From assembly GCA_913063155.1 (NCBI GenBank), contig CAJXYU010000001.1, positions 310,001 through 374,000 on the forward strand: 64,000 nt of DNA, in the 5' to 3' direction. Made by a program: the position numbers and the translations under genes. Below the pieces are notes generated by a model. It made no database searches. It saw nothing but the letters and a program-made list of their open reading frames with translations, and was not told where the DNA came from. This document shows positions 45,790 to 53,916 of this stretch, one piece after another (positions within the stretch are counted from its first letter, which is position 1; every line of letters begins with the position of its first letter). Origin of the DNA: an uncultured Desulfovibrio sp. GTDB taxonomy: Bacteria > Desulfobacterota > Desulfovibrionia > Desulfovibrionales > Desulfovibrionaceae.

Positions 45790-47037
45790 ATGGACCAATC
45801 CATCAAAAGTGCACTATTCATTGATTTCGACAACATATACATACGATTGTACGATCAGGACCCTGAATTGGCCGAGAAGTTCGCCACCCAGCCGCAGCGC
45901 TGGCTCTCCTGGCTGGAGAAATACGCTCTGCCCGAAGGCAGCGAAGACCGCAAACGGTCCCTCCTGATCCGGAACTGCTACCTGAATCCCCAGAGCTTCC
46001 ACGATTACCGGCCCCACTTCATAACCTCGGCCTTCGGGGTCACCGACTGTCCTCCTCTGACCAAGCAGGGCAAAACCAGTGCCGACATTCACATGGTGCT
46101 GGACATTCTGGACACCCTGAACCGCGAGACACATTACGACGAGTTCATCATCTTTTCCGGGGACGCGGATTTCACGCCCGTACTCATCAAGCTGCGCGAG
46201 CATGCCCGGTTGACCACAGTGTTGCCCGTAGGACCGACCTCTCCGGCTTACAAGGCGGCCAGCTCGATGCTCATCAGCGAGGACCAGTTCATCGAGGAAG
46301 CCTTGGACTACGCGGAAATCCCCTCGGCCATGCAGGACATCGCCTCGGTACAGAACCTCAAGGGCCAGGTGCGCGACTTCATCATCGAAACCGTACGCGG
46401 CTCGGGGTCTCCTGTGGTCATGGCCACCCTGGCGGCCAAGATCCGTCAGCGTTTCACCCGTTGCCTGCCCTGCGACTCCTGGTTCGGAGCGGAAAAGTTT
46501 CGCGACTTCCTCTATGCCCTGGACCTTGGCGAGTTGCTCATCTCTTCGGTGATTCCGGGCTACGTGTTCGACCCGGCCAAGCACGAGCCGCCCAAGGAAA
46601 CCTCGCCCAACACGGATTTCGAACAGAGCCACCCGGAACTGTTCCAGTTCGCCAAGCTGGTTCATCAGGTCACGGACGTACCTTTGCTGATCCCTGATCA
46701 CTACCGGGCCCTGTTCGAGGAGATTTCCCGCGAGGTTTCGGAAAACGGGTTCCAGCTCACGGCCACGTCCAAGAGCGTACGCGACAATCTGGTGGAAAAG
46801 GATGTCCCGGTCTCACGCCAGCACGTCAACTTCGTCCTCATCGGCATCGGCCGCTCGGGCTACGTCTACCGCAAGGACGGCAGCGACACGGCTCTGGAAC
46901 TGGCCACGGCCTTCGTGCAGAACGTCAAGAACCTCTGCGTGGCCGCCCAGCTCAGTCTGGACGAGGACCGGATCAAAAAGCTCTTCAGCTGGCTGCTCCC
47001 CCTGGCCGAAGGCGAGAGCGGGCTGCCGGACCAATAG
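45790..47037 (+). CDS. NYN-domain (PIN-like) protein with C-terminal OST-HTH-like regions
   Basis: This 415-residue protein has an N-terminal NYN/LabA-type nuclease fold: SALFIDFDNIYIRLYD (acidic residues D12 and D14), ADIHMVLDILDTL, and FSGDADFTPVLIKLREHA. These supply the acidic metal-binding residues of the family. The remainder has two regions (about residues 195-270 and 290-370) that look like OST-HTH/LOTUS winged helices, which bind RNA in other proteins; the match is by pattern only. ATG at 45790 has AAGGGAAG upstream; the frame opens 22 codons earlier. It may be an RNA-targeting nuclease. Confidence 0.82.
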   Translation: MDQSIKSALFIDFDNIYIRLYDQDPELAEKFATQPQRWLSWLEKYALPEGSEDRKRSLLIRNCYLNPQSFHDYRPHFITSAFGVTDCPPLTKQGKTSADIHMVLDILDTLNRETHYDEFIIFSGDADFTPVLIKLREHARLTTVLPVGPTSPAYKAASSMLISEDQFIEEALDYAEIPSAMQDIASVQNLKGQVRDFIIETVRGSGSPVVMATLAAKIRQRFTRCLPCDSWFGAEKFRDFLYALDLGELLISSVIPGYVFDPAKHEPPKETSPNTDFEQSHPELFQFAKLVHQVTDVPLLIPDHYRALFEEISREVSENGFQLTATSKSVRDNLVEKDVPVSRQHVNFVLIGIGRSGYVYRKDGSDTALELATAFVQNVKNLCVAAQLSLDEDRIKKLFSWLLPLAEGESGLPDQ

Positions 47038-47053
47038 TACGGACGAAAACGAA

Positions 47054-47452
47054 TCAGCAATGAAACGCCTTGCCTTCGGCAGGGCGTTTTCTTTTGGCGG
47101 AATCAAAGACGGCCCGGGACAGTCCAAACCCTTCGGTCGGTTCGGCGTCACAAGCGTGCAGACACCGGTCAAGGCGTCCGGGCACAAGGACTTTGCCCTC
47201 CCCATTTTCAAGCCGTTCAAGCAGCACGCCCCATGCATTGAAAGGCTGCACGCCCACCTGTACTCCCACCAGGGCGACATCGCCTTTGAGCGCCGGGACG
47301 TCGAGAGTCACCATGGACGAGCCGTCCAGCACCGGCGCACGTTCCCCGGAAGCCCGGCCGCCCACGCCGAGAATCGCCACCAGCCCGGCCAGAGCCGTGT
47401 ACAAAATCGCGTAGCGTTGAATATGGAAAAACATCTGGTGTTTGGTCAGCAT
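47054..47452 (-). CDS. Hypothetical exported or anchored protein
   Basis: This 132-residue protein has a hydrophobic N-terminal segment (about residues 13-31, YAILYTALAGLVAILGVGG) that could be a signal peptide or anchor, then VTLDVPALKGDVALVGVQVG. No family is recognised. A CGGGGA site lies six bases before the ATG. The 3' end overlaps the NYN-gene terminator, and the last 40 residues are basic and unremarkable, so the gene is plausible but not certain. Confidence 0.5.
   Translation of the reverse strand: MLTKHQMFFHIQRYAILYTALAGLVAILGVGGRASGERAPVLDGSSMVTLDVPALKGDVALVGVQVGVQPFNAWGVLLERLENGEGKVLVPGRLDRCLHACDAEPTEGFGLSRAVFDSAKRKRPAEGKAFHC
47063..47095 (+). terminator. Terminator of the NYN gene
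   Basis: A 12-bp stem (aaacgccttgcc/ggcagggcgttt, one wobble) with a 3-base loop, followed by TCTTTT. It overlaps the last codons of the convergent minus-strand gene. Confidence 0.88.
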
Positions 47453-47720
47453 ACTCACTCCCCGTTGTCATGCCGTATTCCATTAAGGCACCTTACCCGC
47501 ACAAAAGCCACGAGGTTTTGTCTGAGGGCTAAAAAGTGTAAACAAGTGTAAAACGCACCCGGGCCGCTGTAGTTTTTTGCGCAAATGGGCCTATAGGGAA
47601 TAAATGAGCGGCATGAGAACTGACAAAAGCGGCTCAAAATGACTTGGGCGCCGAGCGCCAGGGGACAGCCTTTGCCGGCGCAACATCCGCTCCGTTTTCT
47701 GCAGCCCGTTGGAGAGAAAA

Positions 47721-48419
47721 ATGAATGAGACCATCCTCATCGTGGACGACGATGTGAAACTCAGGGAAATCCTGAGGGAGTATTTCGAGGAGTATGGGCA
47801 CACGATCCTGGATCTGCCCGACGGCACGACCGCCGCGGACACGGTGGCCTCCAAGCGACCGGACATCGTGCTTCTGGACGTGATGATGCCCAAGATGGAC
47901 GGATTCGAAGTGCTGCGCGAAATTCGCGGTATATCCCAAACGCCCGTGATCATGCTCACGGCCAAGGGCGAGGATTCCGATCGCATCGTCGGCCTGGAAC
48001 TGGGTGCGGACGACTACATAGCCAAACCCTTCAACCCTCGTGAGCTGTTGGCCCGCATCCGGGCCGTGCTGCGCAGGACCTCACTGCATGCGGTCAGGGA
48101 AAACGAAGGCGGCATACACATCGAAGTAGGCGGCCTGACACTGGACACGCCACGCCAGATGCTGCTGGTGGAAGGGGACGAGCACGAACTCTCCTCGGCA
48201 GAATTCAACCTCATGTCCGTCTTCATGCATCATCCGGACGTAGTGCTTTCCCGCGAAAAGCTCATGAACCTGGCCTGGGGTCGGGACTATGAAGCCTATG
48301 ACCGGACCATCGACGTGCATGTAAGCAAGTTGCGCAGCCTGCTCAAGGAATACCAGGCGCACGAAAAACGCATCCGTACGGTCTGGGGCTCGGGCTACAA
48401 ATTCGTGGGGACCATATGA
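47721..48419 (+). CDS. OmpR/CpxR-type response regulator
   Basis: This 232-residue transcription factor has a receiver domain with acidic residues D10 and D11, acceptor D53 in LLDVMMPKMDG, and the conserved lysine in YIAKPFNP. The C-terminal winged-helix domain ends in KLRSLLKEYQ and VWGSGYKFVGT. GGAGAGA precedes the ATG. It overlaps the sensor kinase by four bases (ATGA). The pair resembles CpxRA, an envelope-stress system; the target genes are unknown. Confidence 0.92.
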   Translation: MNETILIVDDDVKLREILREYFEEYGHTILDLPDGTTAADTVASKRPDIVLLDVMMPKMDGFEVLREIRGISQTPVIMLTAKGEDSDRIVGLELGADDYIAKPFNPRELLARIRAVLRRTSLHAVRENEGGIHIEVGGLTLDTPRQMLLVEGDEHELSSAEFNLMSVFMHHPDVVLSREKLMNLAWGRDYEAYDRTIDVHVSKLRSLLKEYQAHEKRIRTVWGSGYKFVGTI

Positions 48420-49726
48420 GAACCGGCCGACTGTACGTCAGGTTCTTCTTCTCGATCATGATCATGCTGGTGATCCTGTTCTTCGTGGTCTCCCTGACAT
48501 TCGAAGTGGTCACCGAAAAGATGAAGACGGAACACGACCGTCCCGTGGCGTCCATCATTGCCTATATCATGGCCGACGACCAGGGAAGACAACCGCCTCT
48601 CGACCTGCCGGAAGTCATCAAGGTCTTCAAGAAGACGGCCATCGGCACCCAAGGAAAGCTCTGGGTCATGGACCAGAACGGCGCCGTCCTCCTCAAGACC
48701 TTCGACGGTCCGATCCCCAGCGTCACGGACGTCGCGGACTGGGATGACGAAGGAGAGGTTCCCATCACGCTTCACGACGGATCCCCCGGCACCATGGCCT
48801 TCATCTTCGACGAAACCGTCCACAGGGAGGGCGAGCGGCTGTTCTTCATGGGCCTGGTCGCCGCGATCCTGACCATAGCCCTGTTCTCCTGGCCCGTCGC
48901 CAGACACATCACCAAACCCCTGCAGCAACTGCGAAAGGCCATGGACCGTTTTGCCGAGGGAGACCTGTCGTCACGTGCGGGAAGAGTCTGCCGCGGCAGG
49001 GGAGAGATATCGACGCTGGCCAAGGCCTACGACAACATGGCCGACAACATCGAAAAAATGATCCAGAGCGGCCGGGAACTGACCGCCAACGTCTCACACG
49101 AACTGCGCAGTCCCCTGGCTCGGCTGCGCATCATCCAGCAGATGCTTTCCGACAAACTGGCGGCGCCCGGCAACGAGCGGCTGCACAAGAACCTCGAGGA
49201 CATGGAGCGGGAAATCGAAGCCATGGACCGGCTCATCGGCCGCATCCTCCAGTTCGCCAAGCTGTCCATGCGACCCGAGGAACGCCTCCCGGTCAATGTG
49301 GCCCAACTCTTCGCCTCCATCCTGGAGTCCTACGGCCACCTCATCGAGAGCAAGAACATCGAGTTGCGCGTGGATTCCCCGGAGGACTATTACCTTCAGG
49401 CGGAGGAGGAATCCATGGCATGGCTGCTGGCCAACATCGTCGGAAATGCCGTGAAATTCACGCCCCAGAACGGCCGCATTCAGTTCACCGCCACAGACAC
49501 ACCCGACCGATGCACCCTGGAGACGGTCAACTCCACGGCGCGCCCTCTTCCGGACGACGAGCTGGAGAACATATTCGAACCGTTCAGGCGCGGTGCGGGC
49601 GAAACAGCCCCGGGCACGGGACTCGGCCTGGCCTTGGTAAAACGCATCGCCGAACGCCACGGCGGCAGCGTGCAAGCCGAGAACACGCCCCAGGGCTTCC
49701 TGCTGCGGGTGACCTTCAACAAATGA
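48416..49726 (+). CDS. CpxA-type sensor histidine kinase
   Basis: This 436-residue inner-membrane kinase has two transmembrane helices (about residues 8-30 and 141-163) enclosing a periplasmic sensor domain, then HAMP. The phosphoacceptor histidine is in NVSHELRSPLARL at about residue 227. The ATPase domain has NIVGNAVKFTP (N box) and GTGLGLALVKRIAERHGG (G box). It overlaps the response-regulator gene and the two are certainly one unit. The stimulus is unknown. Confidence 0.92.
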   Translation: MRTGRLYVRFFFSIMIMLVILFFVVSLTFEVVTEKMKTEHDRPVASIIAYIMADDQGRQPPLDLPEVIKVFKKTAIGTQGKLWVMDQNGAVLLKTFDGPIPSVTDVADWDDEGEVPITLHDGSPGTMAFIFDETVHREGERLFFMGLVAAILTIALFSWPVARHITKPLQQLRKAMDRFAEGDLSSRAGRVCRGRGEISTLAKAYDNMADNIEKMIQSGRELTANVSHELRSPLARLRIIQQMLSDKLAAPGNERLHKNLEDMEREIEAMDRLIGRILQFAKLSMRPEERLPVNVAQLFASILESYGHLIESKNIELRVDSPEDYYLQAEEESMAWLLANIVGNAVKFTPQNGRIQFTATDTPDRCTLETVNSTARPLPDDELENIFEPFRRGAGETAPGTGLGLALVKRIAERHGGSVQAENTPQGFLLRVTFNK

Positions 49727-49743
49727 TCCGCTCCGACAACAGA

Positions 49744-49783
49744 ACGAAAAAAACGGCGGCTCTCACGAGTCGCCGTTCTCTTT
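49744..49783. terminator. Bidirectional terminator
   Basis: An 11-bp stem (49752-49762 with 49767-49777, one wobble). CTCTTTT follows on the plus strand and TTTTTTCG on the minus strand, so it can end both the kinase gene and the convergent small gene. Confidence 0.85.
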
Positions 49784-50005
49784 TCCGTTGGCGTTCCCGG
49801 CTATTTCCGAGATGGCCTTGAGCGCCTGCCCCCGTTCCTGGGCAAGCTTCTTCCATTTCTTCTTCTCCCGCTTGACCGAATCCACGGTCTGCAACAGGTC
49901 GCGGATGGTGTGCGCAGGGTAGCCGTGCTTGGCGTACTGGCCCTTGCGCAGTTCTTCGTCGTTGCGTTGCTGCAGGGCTTTGAGTTGGCTGGAATTGAGT
50001 ATCAT
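49763..50005 (-). CDS. Small basic protein, unknown function
   Basis: This 80-residue protein begins MILNSSQLKALQQRNDEELR and continues with YAKHGYPAHTIRDLLQTVDS, then a Lys/Arg-rich helix. I recognise no family. The ATG lies seven bases after the T-run of the nrdD terminator with no clear ribosome binding site, so it may be expressed by readthrough. Its stop is inside the bidirectional terminator. Confidence 0.6.
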   Translation of the reverse strand: MILNSSQLKALQQRNDEELRKGQYAKHGYPAHTIRDLLQTVDSVKREKKKWKKLAQERGQALKAISEIAGNANGKENGDS

Positions 50006-50011
50006 TTTGAC

Positions 50012-50048
50012 TTCAAAAAGCCCCGGAACGGCCAAACCGTTCCGGGGC
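50012..50048 (-). terminator. Terminator of nrdD
   Basis: A perfect 12-bp stem (gccccggaacgg 50020-50031 with 50037-50048) with a 5-base loop is followed on the minus strand by TTTTT. Confidence 0.94.
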
Positions 50049-50056
50049 AATTCCGT

Positions 50057-52120
50057 TTATCCGCAGCAGCAAACCGATTCCATGCCGTACTCGGTACGGT
50101 CCTTGTATTCTTCACGCTTGCCCTTGTTCCAGCGGGACACGGGTCGGTAGTAGCCCACCACGCGGGTGTACACTTCCGCTTCCCTGTCGCAGTGCGGGCA
50201 ATTGAAGTGCTCGCCCATCAGATAGCCGTGCTCCTCGCAGATGGAGAAGGTAGGCGTCAGGGAGATGTATGGGATCTTGGTGTTGGTCATGGCTTTGATC
50301 AGGAAGCTCTTGACGCTCTCCTCGTCCGGGGCGGACTCGCCGATAAAGGTATGGAACACGGTGCCGCCGTTGTACTGGGTCTGCAGTTGATCCTGGTGTT
50401 CCAGGGCAAAAAGCACGTCCGTGGTGATGCCCACGGGCAGCAGCGTGGAGTTGGTGTAGTACGGCACGTCGTCGCCCGCGGTGATGATGTCGGCGTAAAG
50501 TTCCTTGTCGATCTTGGCCAGACGGTAGCAGGTGCCTTCGCCCGGGGTGGCTTCCAGGTTGTAGAGGTTGCCGGTATCCTCCTGGAACTGGATGATGAGA
50601 CGGCGCAGCTGCTGCAGCACGCGACGCATGAGACGAACGCCCGCCTCGGTCTCGATGCCCTTGCCCAGCAGGTTCAGGCAGGCCTCGTGTCCGCCGATGA
50701 CGCCGATGGTGGAGAAGTGGCCCTTGTAGCCGTTCTTCAGGTAGCGGCGGGAGTACGGGAACATGCCCGCATCCAGGCTGCGCTGAACCATCTTGCGTTT
50801 GAATTCCAGAGAGTCGCGGGCCATTTCCGCGTATTCGATGATCAGATCCAGGAAATCTTCCTCATTGTTGGCGAGGTAGGCCAGCTTGGGCAGGTTCAGG
50901 GTGACCACGCCGATGGAACCGGTCAGGTCGCCGGCGCCGAACAGGCCGCCGGTCTTCTTGCGGATCTCGCGCAGGTCCATCTGCAGGCGGCAACACATGG
51001 AGCGCACGTCCTCGGGGTTGAGGTCCGAGTTGATGAAGTTCTGGAAGTAGGGAGCGCCGTAGCGGGCCGTCATCTTCAGCAGCAGCTTCCCGGCCTCGGA
51101 TTCCCAGGGGAAGTCCGGGGTCACGTTGTAGGTGGGAATGGGGAAAGAGAAGATACGGCCGTCCGAATCGCCCTCGAGCATGACTTCCAGGAAAGCCCTG
51201 TTGATCATGGCCATTTCCTCGGCATAGTCGCCGTAGGTGGAATCCTGAAACTCGCCGCCGATGATGATGGGTTCGTTGGCGATGTGGGACGGCGGCGCGA
51301 AGTCGAAGGTGAAGTTGGTGAACGGGCTCTGACCGCCCCAGCGGGACGTGGTGTTCAGGTTGAAGATCAGCTTCTGCATCTGCTGCTTGACCTCGTCGTA
51401 GGTCAGGCCGTCGTGGCGGATGAAGGGAGCCAGATAGGTGTCCACGTTGTTGAAGGCCTGTGCCCCCGCCCATTCGTTCTGCAGGGTGCCCAGGAAGTTC
51501 ACGATCTGGCCGCAGGCCGCGTCGAAATGCTGGGCCGGAGCCGAGCTGCAGCGGTCGCGCAGGTTGAAGCCTTCCAGCAACAGGTCGCGCAGGCTCCAGC
51601 CGGAGCAGTAGCCGGCCAGACCGAAGGAAAGGTCGTGAATGTGCATGTAGCCGTGCTTGTGAGCATCCCGGACTTCCTCGGGATACTTTTCCAGCACGTA
51701 ACGGGCCTGCACCGAACCGGCCATGTGCAGGATCAGGCCCTGAAAGGAATGCACCATGTTGGAGTTCTCACTGACGCGCCAGTCCGAGTTGTCCAGGTAG
51801 GCGTCCACCATGCCGGCGACGTCCACGAAGGTCTGGTCCTGCTTGCGCATTTCCCGGCGCTTTTCGCGGTAGATGATGTAGCGTTCGGCCACTTTGTAAA
51901 GGCGGGCTTCCATGAGCACCTGCTGGACCGTGTCCTGCACCTGCTCCTGCTCGGGGATGTCCACCCCCTTGAGCTTTTCCTCCACCTTGCGGGAAAGACG
52001 CTTGGAAAGCAGAGGGTCCTTGATGCCGCTGCCCTTGAGGGCCTTGAAGATGGCGGCTGCAATGCGGTCGGAGGACCAGGTTTCGATGCAGCCGTCGCGT
52101 TTGAGAATCTGTTTGGGCAT
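50057..52120 (-). CDS. nrdD: Anaerobic (class III) ribonucleoside-triphosphate reductase NrdD
   Basis: NrdD is a glycyl-radical enzyme making deoxynucleotides without oxygen. The 687-residue protein has an N-terminal ATP-cone (about residues 1-90, KRDGCIETWSSDRIAAAIFK). The catalytic body includes HKHGYMHIHDLSF, NLNTTSRWGGQSPF and GVVTLNLPKLAYLA. The C-terminal zinc and glycyl-radical region has FNCPHC and TRVVGYYRP (radical glycine), ending SVCCCG. ATG at 52120 is preferred over a codon 15 residues earlier. An activase gene (nrdG) is not adjacent. A cobalamin riboswitch lies in its leader. Confidence 0.95.
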   Translation of the reverse strand: MPKQILKRDGCIETWSSDRIAAAIFKALKGSGIKDPLLSKRLSRKVEEKLKGVDIPEQEQVQDTVQQVLMEARLYKVAERYIIYREKRREMRKQDQTFVDVAGMVDAYLDNSDWRVSENSNMVHSFQGLILHMAGSVQARYVLEKYPEEVRDAHKHGYMHIHDLSFGLAGYCSGWSLRDLLLEGFNLRDRCSSAPAQHFDAACGQIVNFLGTLQNEWAGAQAFNNVDTYLAPFIRHDGLTYDEVKQQMQKLIFNLNTTSRWGGQSPFTNFTFDFAPPSHIANEPIIIGGEFQDSTYGDYAEEMAMINRAFLEVMLEGDSDGRIFSFPIPTYNVTPDFPWESEAGKLLLKMTARYGAPYFQNFINSDLNPEDVRSMCCRLQMDLREIRKKTGGLFGAGDLTGSIGVVTLNLPKLAYLANNEEDFLDLIIEYAEMARDSLEFKRKMVQRSLDAGMFPYSRRYLKNGYKGHFSTIGVIGGHEACLNLLGKGIETEAGVRLMRRVLQQLRRLIIQFQEDTGNLYNLEATPGEGTCYRLAKIDKELYADIITAGDDVPYYTNSTLLPVGITTDVLFALEHQDQLQTQYNGGTVFHTFIGESAPDEESVKSFLIKAMTNTKIPYISLTPTFSICEEHGYLMGEHFNCPHCDREAEVYTRVVGYYRPVSRWNKGKREEYKDRTEYGMESVCCCG

Positions 52121-52285
52121 GTAAGAGAAAACTCCGAAACGACACGCGGAGAACCATGCTCCCATGTCGTATTTGGGCCGATCTGAATCTGCGGGGCGGC
52201 GGAACCGCCCGGCACGCCGGCCGTTGTGATTGCATGTATTTCGTGCCCGTTGGCAATATCCTCGTACTGCTCACGGTCGGAAATG

Positions 52286-52441
52286 CTTCAGGCAGGTCTT
52301 CTGGCTCTCCCCATCCTGCCCTCCTTCCCACCTCGCGGCAGTGGTTCCACGTGCAGGACTGGTGCGGGGATTACAGCGGCGGGACCGCTCCGGACTCGCA
52401 CCGGATTCCCTCTTGGTTACGGCGAAATTCGCCACCTGAAG
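52286..52441 (-). ncRNA. Cobalamin riboswitch upstream of nrdD
   Basis: Reading the minus strand, the element starts with CTTCAGG (52435-52441), which pairs with CCTGAAG (52286-52292) as the closing stem. Inside are hallmarks of the B12 riboswitch: GGGAATCCGGTGCGAGTCCGG, then GGTCCCGCCGCTGTAA, and the B12-box part CCACTG followed by GGTGGGAAGG. The riboswitch ends about 165 bases before the nrdD start. In known cases cobalamin binding reduces expression of the downstream gene. The fit here is that a cobalamin-dependent class II reductase would replace NrdD; that enzyme is not in the window. Confidence 0.95.
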
Positions 52442-52639
52442 TACTTAACGTCTGATCTGCGGAATATAACCAAAAAACAGGTCCCAGCGTCAACCGGAAA
52501 TACTCTGATCCGCGCTATCAACAGGCTGTTCAAACACCATTTTTTTCAGCGTTCCCGGTAAACAATGCAAACCCGAAAAATTTACTTCCCCATGTTTTCA
52601 ACAGGCATCAATCTAAACAGATGCTCCACCCGATCATTC

Positions 52640-52760
52640 GGCTGTTCAGAGTGATATTGAGTGCAAGGCGCAAAACAAAATCAGCCCGCAGCGTATTCGG
52701 CAATACGTAAGGAGCTGATTTTGATGCAGCAACGCCGCAATCAAGCCGCTATGGACAGTC
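52640..52760. repeat. Structured ~121-bp repeat, copy A
   Basis: Its arms are ggctgttcagag and ctatggacagtc (imperfectly complementary). Inside are TGCAAGGCGC, the perfect inverted pair aaaatcagc (52677-52685)/gctgatttt (52714-52722), a central CGTATT/AATACG hairpin, and GCAGCAACGCCGCA. It ends three bases from the cinA stop. The same order of blocks recurs at 53361-53483 and 60083-60207. Confidence 0.85.
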
Positions 52761-52762
52761 GA

Positions 52763-53248
52763 TTACCTGAGAATGGCCATCAAGCCGTTGATGGCCGCCA
52801 TGACGCTCTGCGCCTTCACTGCGTCCCTGCCGCCGTCAAATGTATACACTTTGGTTTTGACGCCGTAGGGCCAGGACCAGGCCATCCAGACCGTGCCCAC
52901 GGGCTTGTCCGGAGTGCCGCCCGTAGGCCCCGCAATGCCGGAGATCGCCACGGACACATCCGCGCCGATGGCTTTGCGGACCCCCTCGGCCATGGCTTTG
53001 ACCACAGGCTCGCTGACGGCCCCATGTTCCGCGAGCGCGGCTTCGGGCACGCCGAGCAGGTTCTGCTTCACCTCATTGGAATAGGCCACCACGCTTCCCT
53101 GGAACCATTCCGAGCTGCCGGAAACGTCCGTAAGCGTACTGGCCAGCAGGCCGCCGGTGCAGGATTCGGCCGTGGCCAGCTTGTAGTCCTCCAGGCCGAG
53201 CAGTTCGCCCACTTCCTGGACCGCACGTTGGATAAGCATTCTGTCCAT
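52763..53248 (-). CDS. pncC: CinA/PncC family nicotinamide-nucleotide amidohydrolase
   Basis: This enzyme deamidates nicotinamide mononucleotide in NAD salvage. The 161-residue protein is the stand-alone C-terminal CinA domain: YKLATAESCTGGLLAS with the catalytic serine, GSVVAYSNEVKQNLLGVP, and SGIAGPTGGTPDKPVGTVW. GGAGG precedes the ATG. Both sides of the gene carry a copy of the structured repeat, three bases from its 3' end and about 110 bases from its 5' end. Confidence 0.94.
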   Translation of the reverse strand: MDRMLIQRAVQEVGELLGLEDYKLATAESCTGGLLASTLTDVSGSSEWFQGSVVAYSNEVKQNLLGVPEAALAEHGAVSEPVVKAMAEGVRKAIGADVSVAISGIAGPTGGTPDKPVGTVWMAWSWPYGVKTKVYTFDGGRDAVKAQSVMAAINGLMAILR

Positions 53249-53360
53249 ATATTCCTCCGAGAATCAGATTCGTGATTGGTTTGAAATCTCTACAGGATGG
53301 TGCAAGCGGTTGCAATAATCCGGAATCATGTTCTCACCGATTACCGGGAGGCATGTTCCG

Positions 53361-53483
53361 CAGGCCGTTCAAAAAGTGTGAAATGCAAGGAAGCGGAAAA
53401 ACAGGACACACGGAGCATCGTGCATCCATAAACGGCCTGCTTTTCATCGCCGGCGAAGCAGATTGCGATTTTCAGGCGGCCTG
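53361..53483. repeat. Structured ~123-bp repeat, copy B
   Basis: It begins caggccgttcaaaaag and ends ttttcaggcggcctg, imperfect complements. Inside, TGCAAGGAAGCGG, an AAAAACAGG/CCTGCTTTT stem and a diverged centre follow the same order as copy A. The sequence differs but the pairing positions are kept. Confidence 0.75.
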
Positions 53484-53496
53484 GTAGACTCGACCC

Positions 53497-53916
53497 ATGC
53501 TCACCCCGCGAGAACTCATGGATCTGGCCCTCAGCCGCCATCGCCAACCGTGGAACTTCACGGTGCAGACCTGTGGACTGTGCTGCCTGGCAACGGCCCT
53601 CCTGCTGCACAACGGGCTGCTGACGGCTACGGCCCTGGTTCTCTTTGGCGTGGGATTCCTGGTGTTGCCCCTGCCGCCCATGCCGCCTGGTGTGTGGCGC
53701 AGGAGCATAGACCGGTTCATCGCCGCGGAAATCCGCTGGCTGAACACACCCATGAGCTGGCAAAAACTGCTCAAGGGCGGAATCTGGACGCTGATCCTGA
53801 TCACCACGATCTGGGCGCTCTGGGTAAGGGAGTTGCTGCTGCTGACCTTCCTGGTCGCCATGTGGGCCGTGTACCGGGCCTACCTGTACAACAAGACCAC
53901 GGGCATCGACGCCTAG
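53497..53916 (+). CDS. Predicted multi-pass membrane protein, unknown function
   Basis: This 139-residue protein has hydrophobic segments at about residues 25-57 and 94-125. Between them lies a polar loop containing PPGVWRRSIDRFIAAEIRWL. No family is recognised. The ribosome binding site is weak. I prefer this frame over the overlapping antisense frames because of its membrane-protein pattern. It converges with the glycosyltransferase gene, overlapping four bases. Confidence 0.65.
   Translation: MLTPRELMDLALSRHRQPWNFTVQTCGLCCLATALLLHNGLLTATALVLFGVGFLVLPLPPMPPGVWRRSIDRFIAAEIRWLNTPMSWQKLLKGGIWTLILITTIWALWVRELLLLTFLVAMWAVYRAYLYNKTTGIDA

Noticed and set aside
52281..52450. Plus-strand reading of the riboswitch region as coding
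   Set aside because: The conserved cobalamin riboswitch elements are on the minus strand and explain it.
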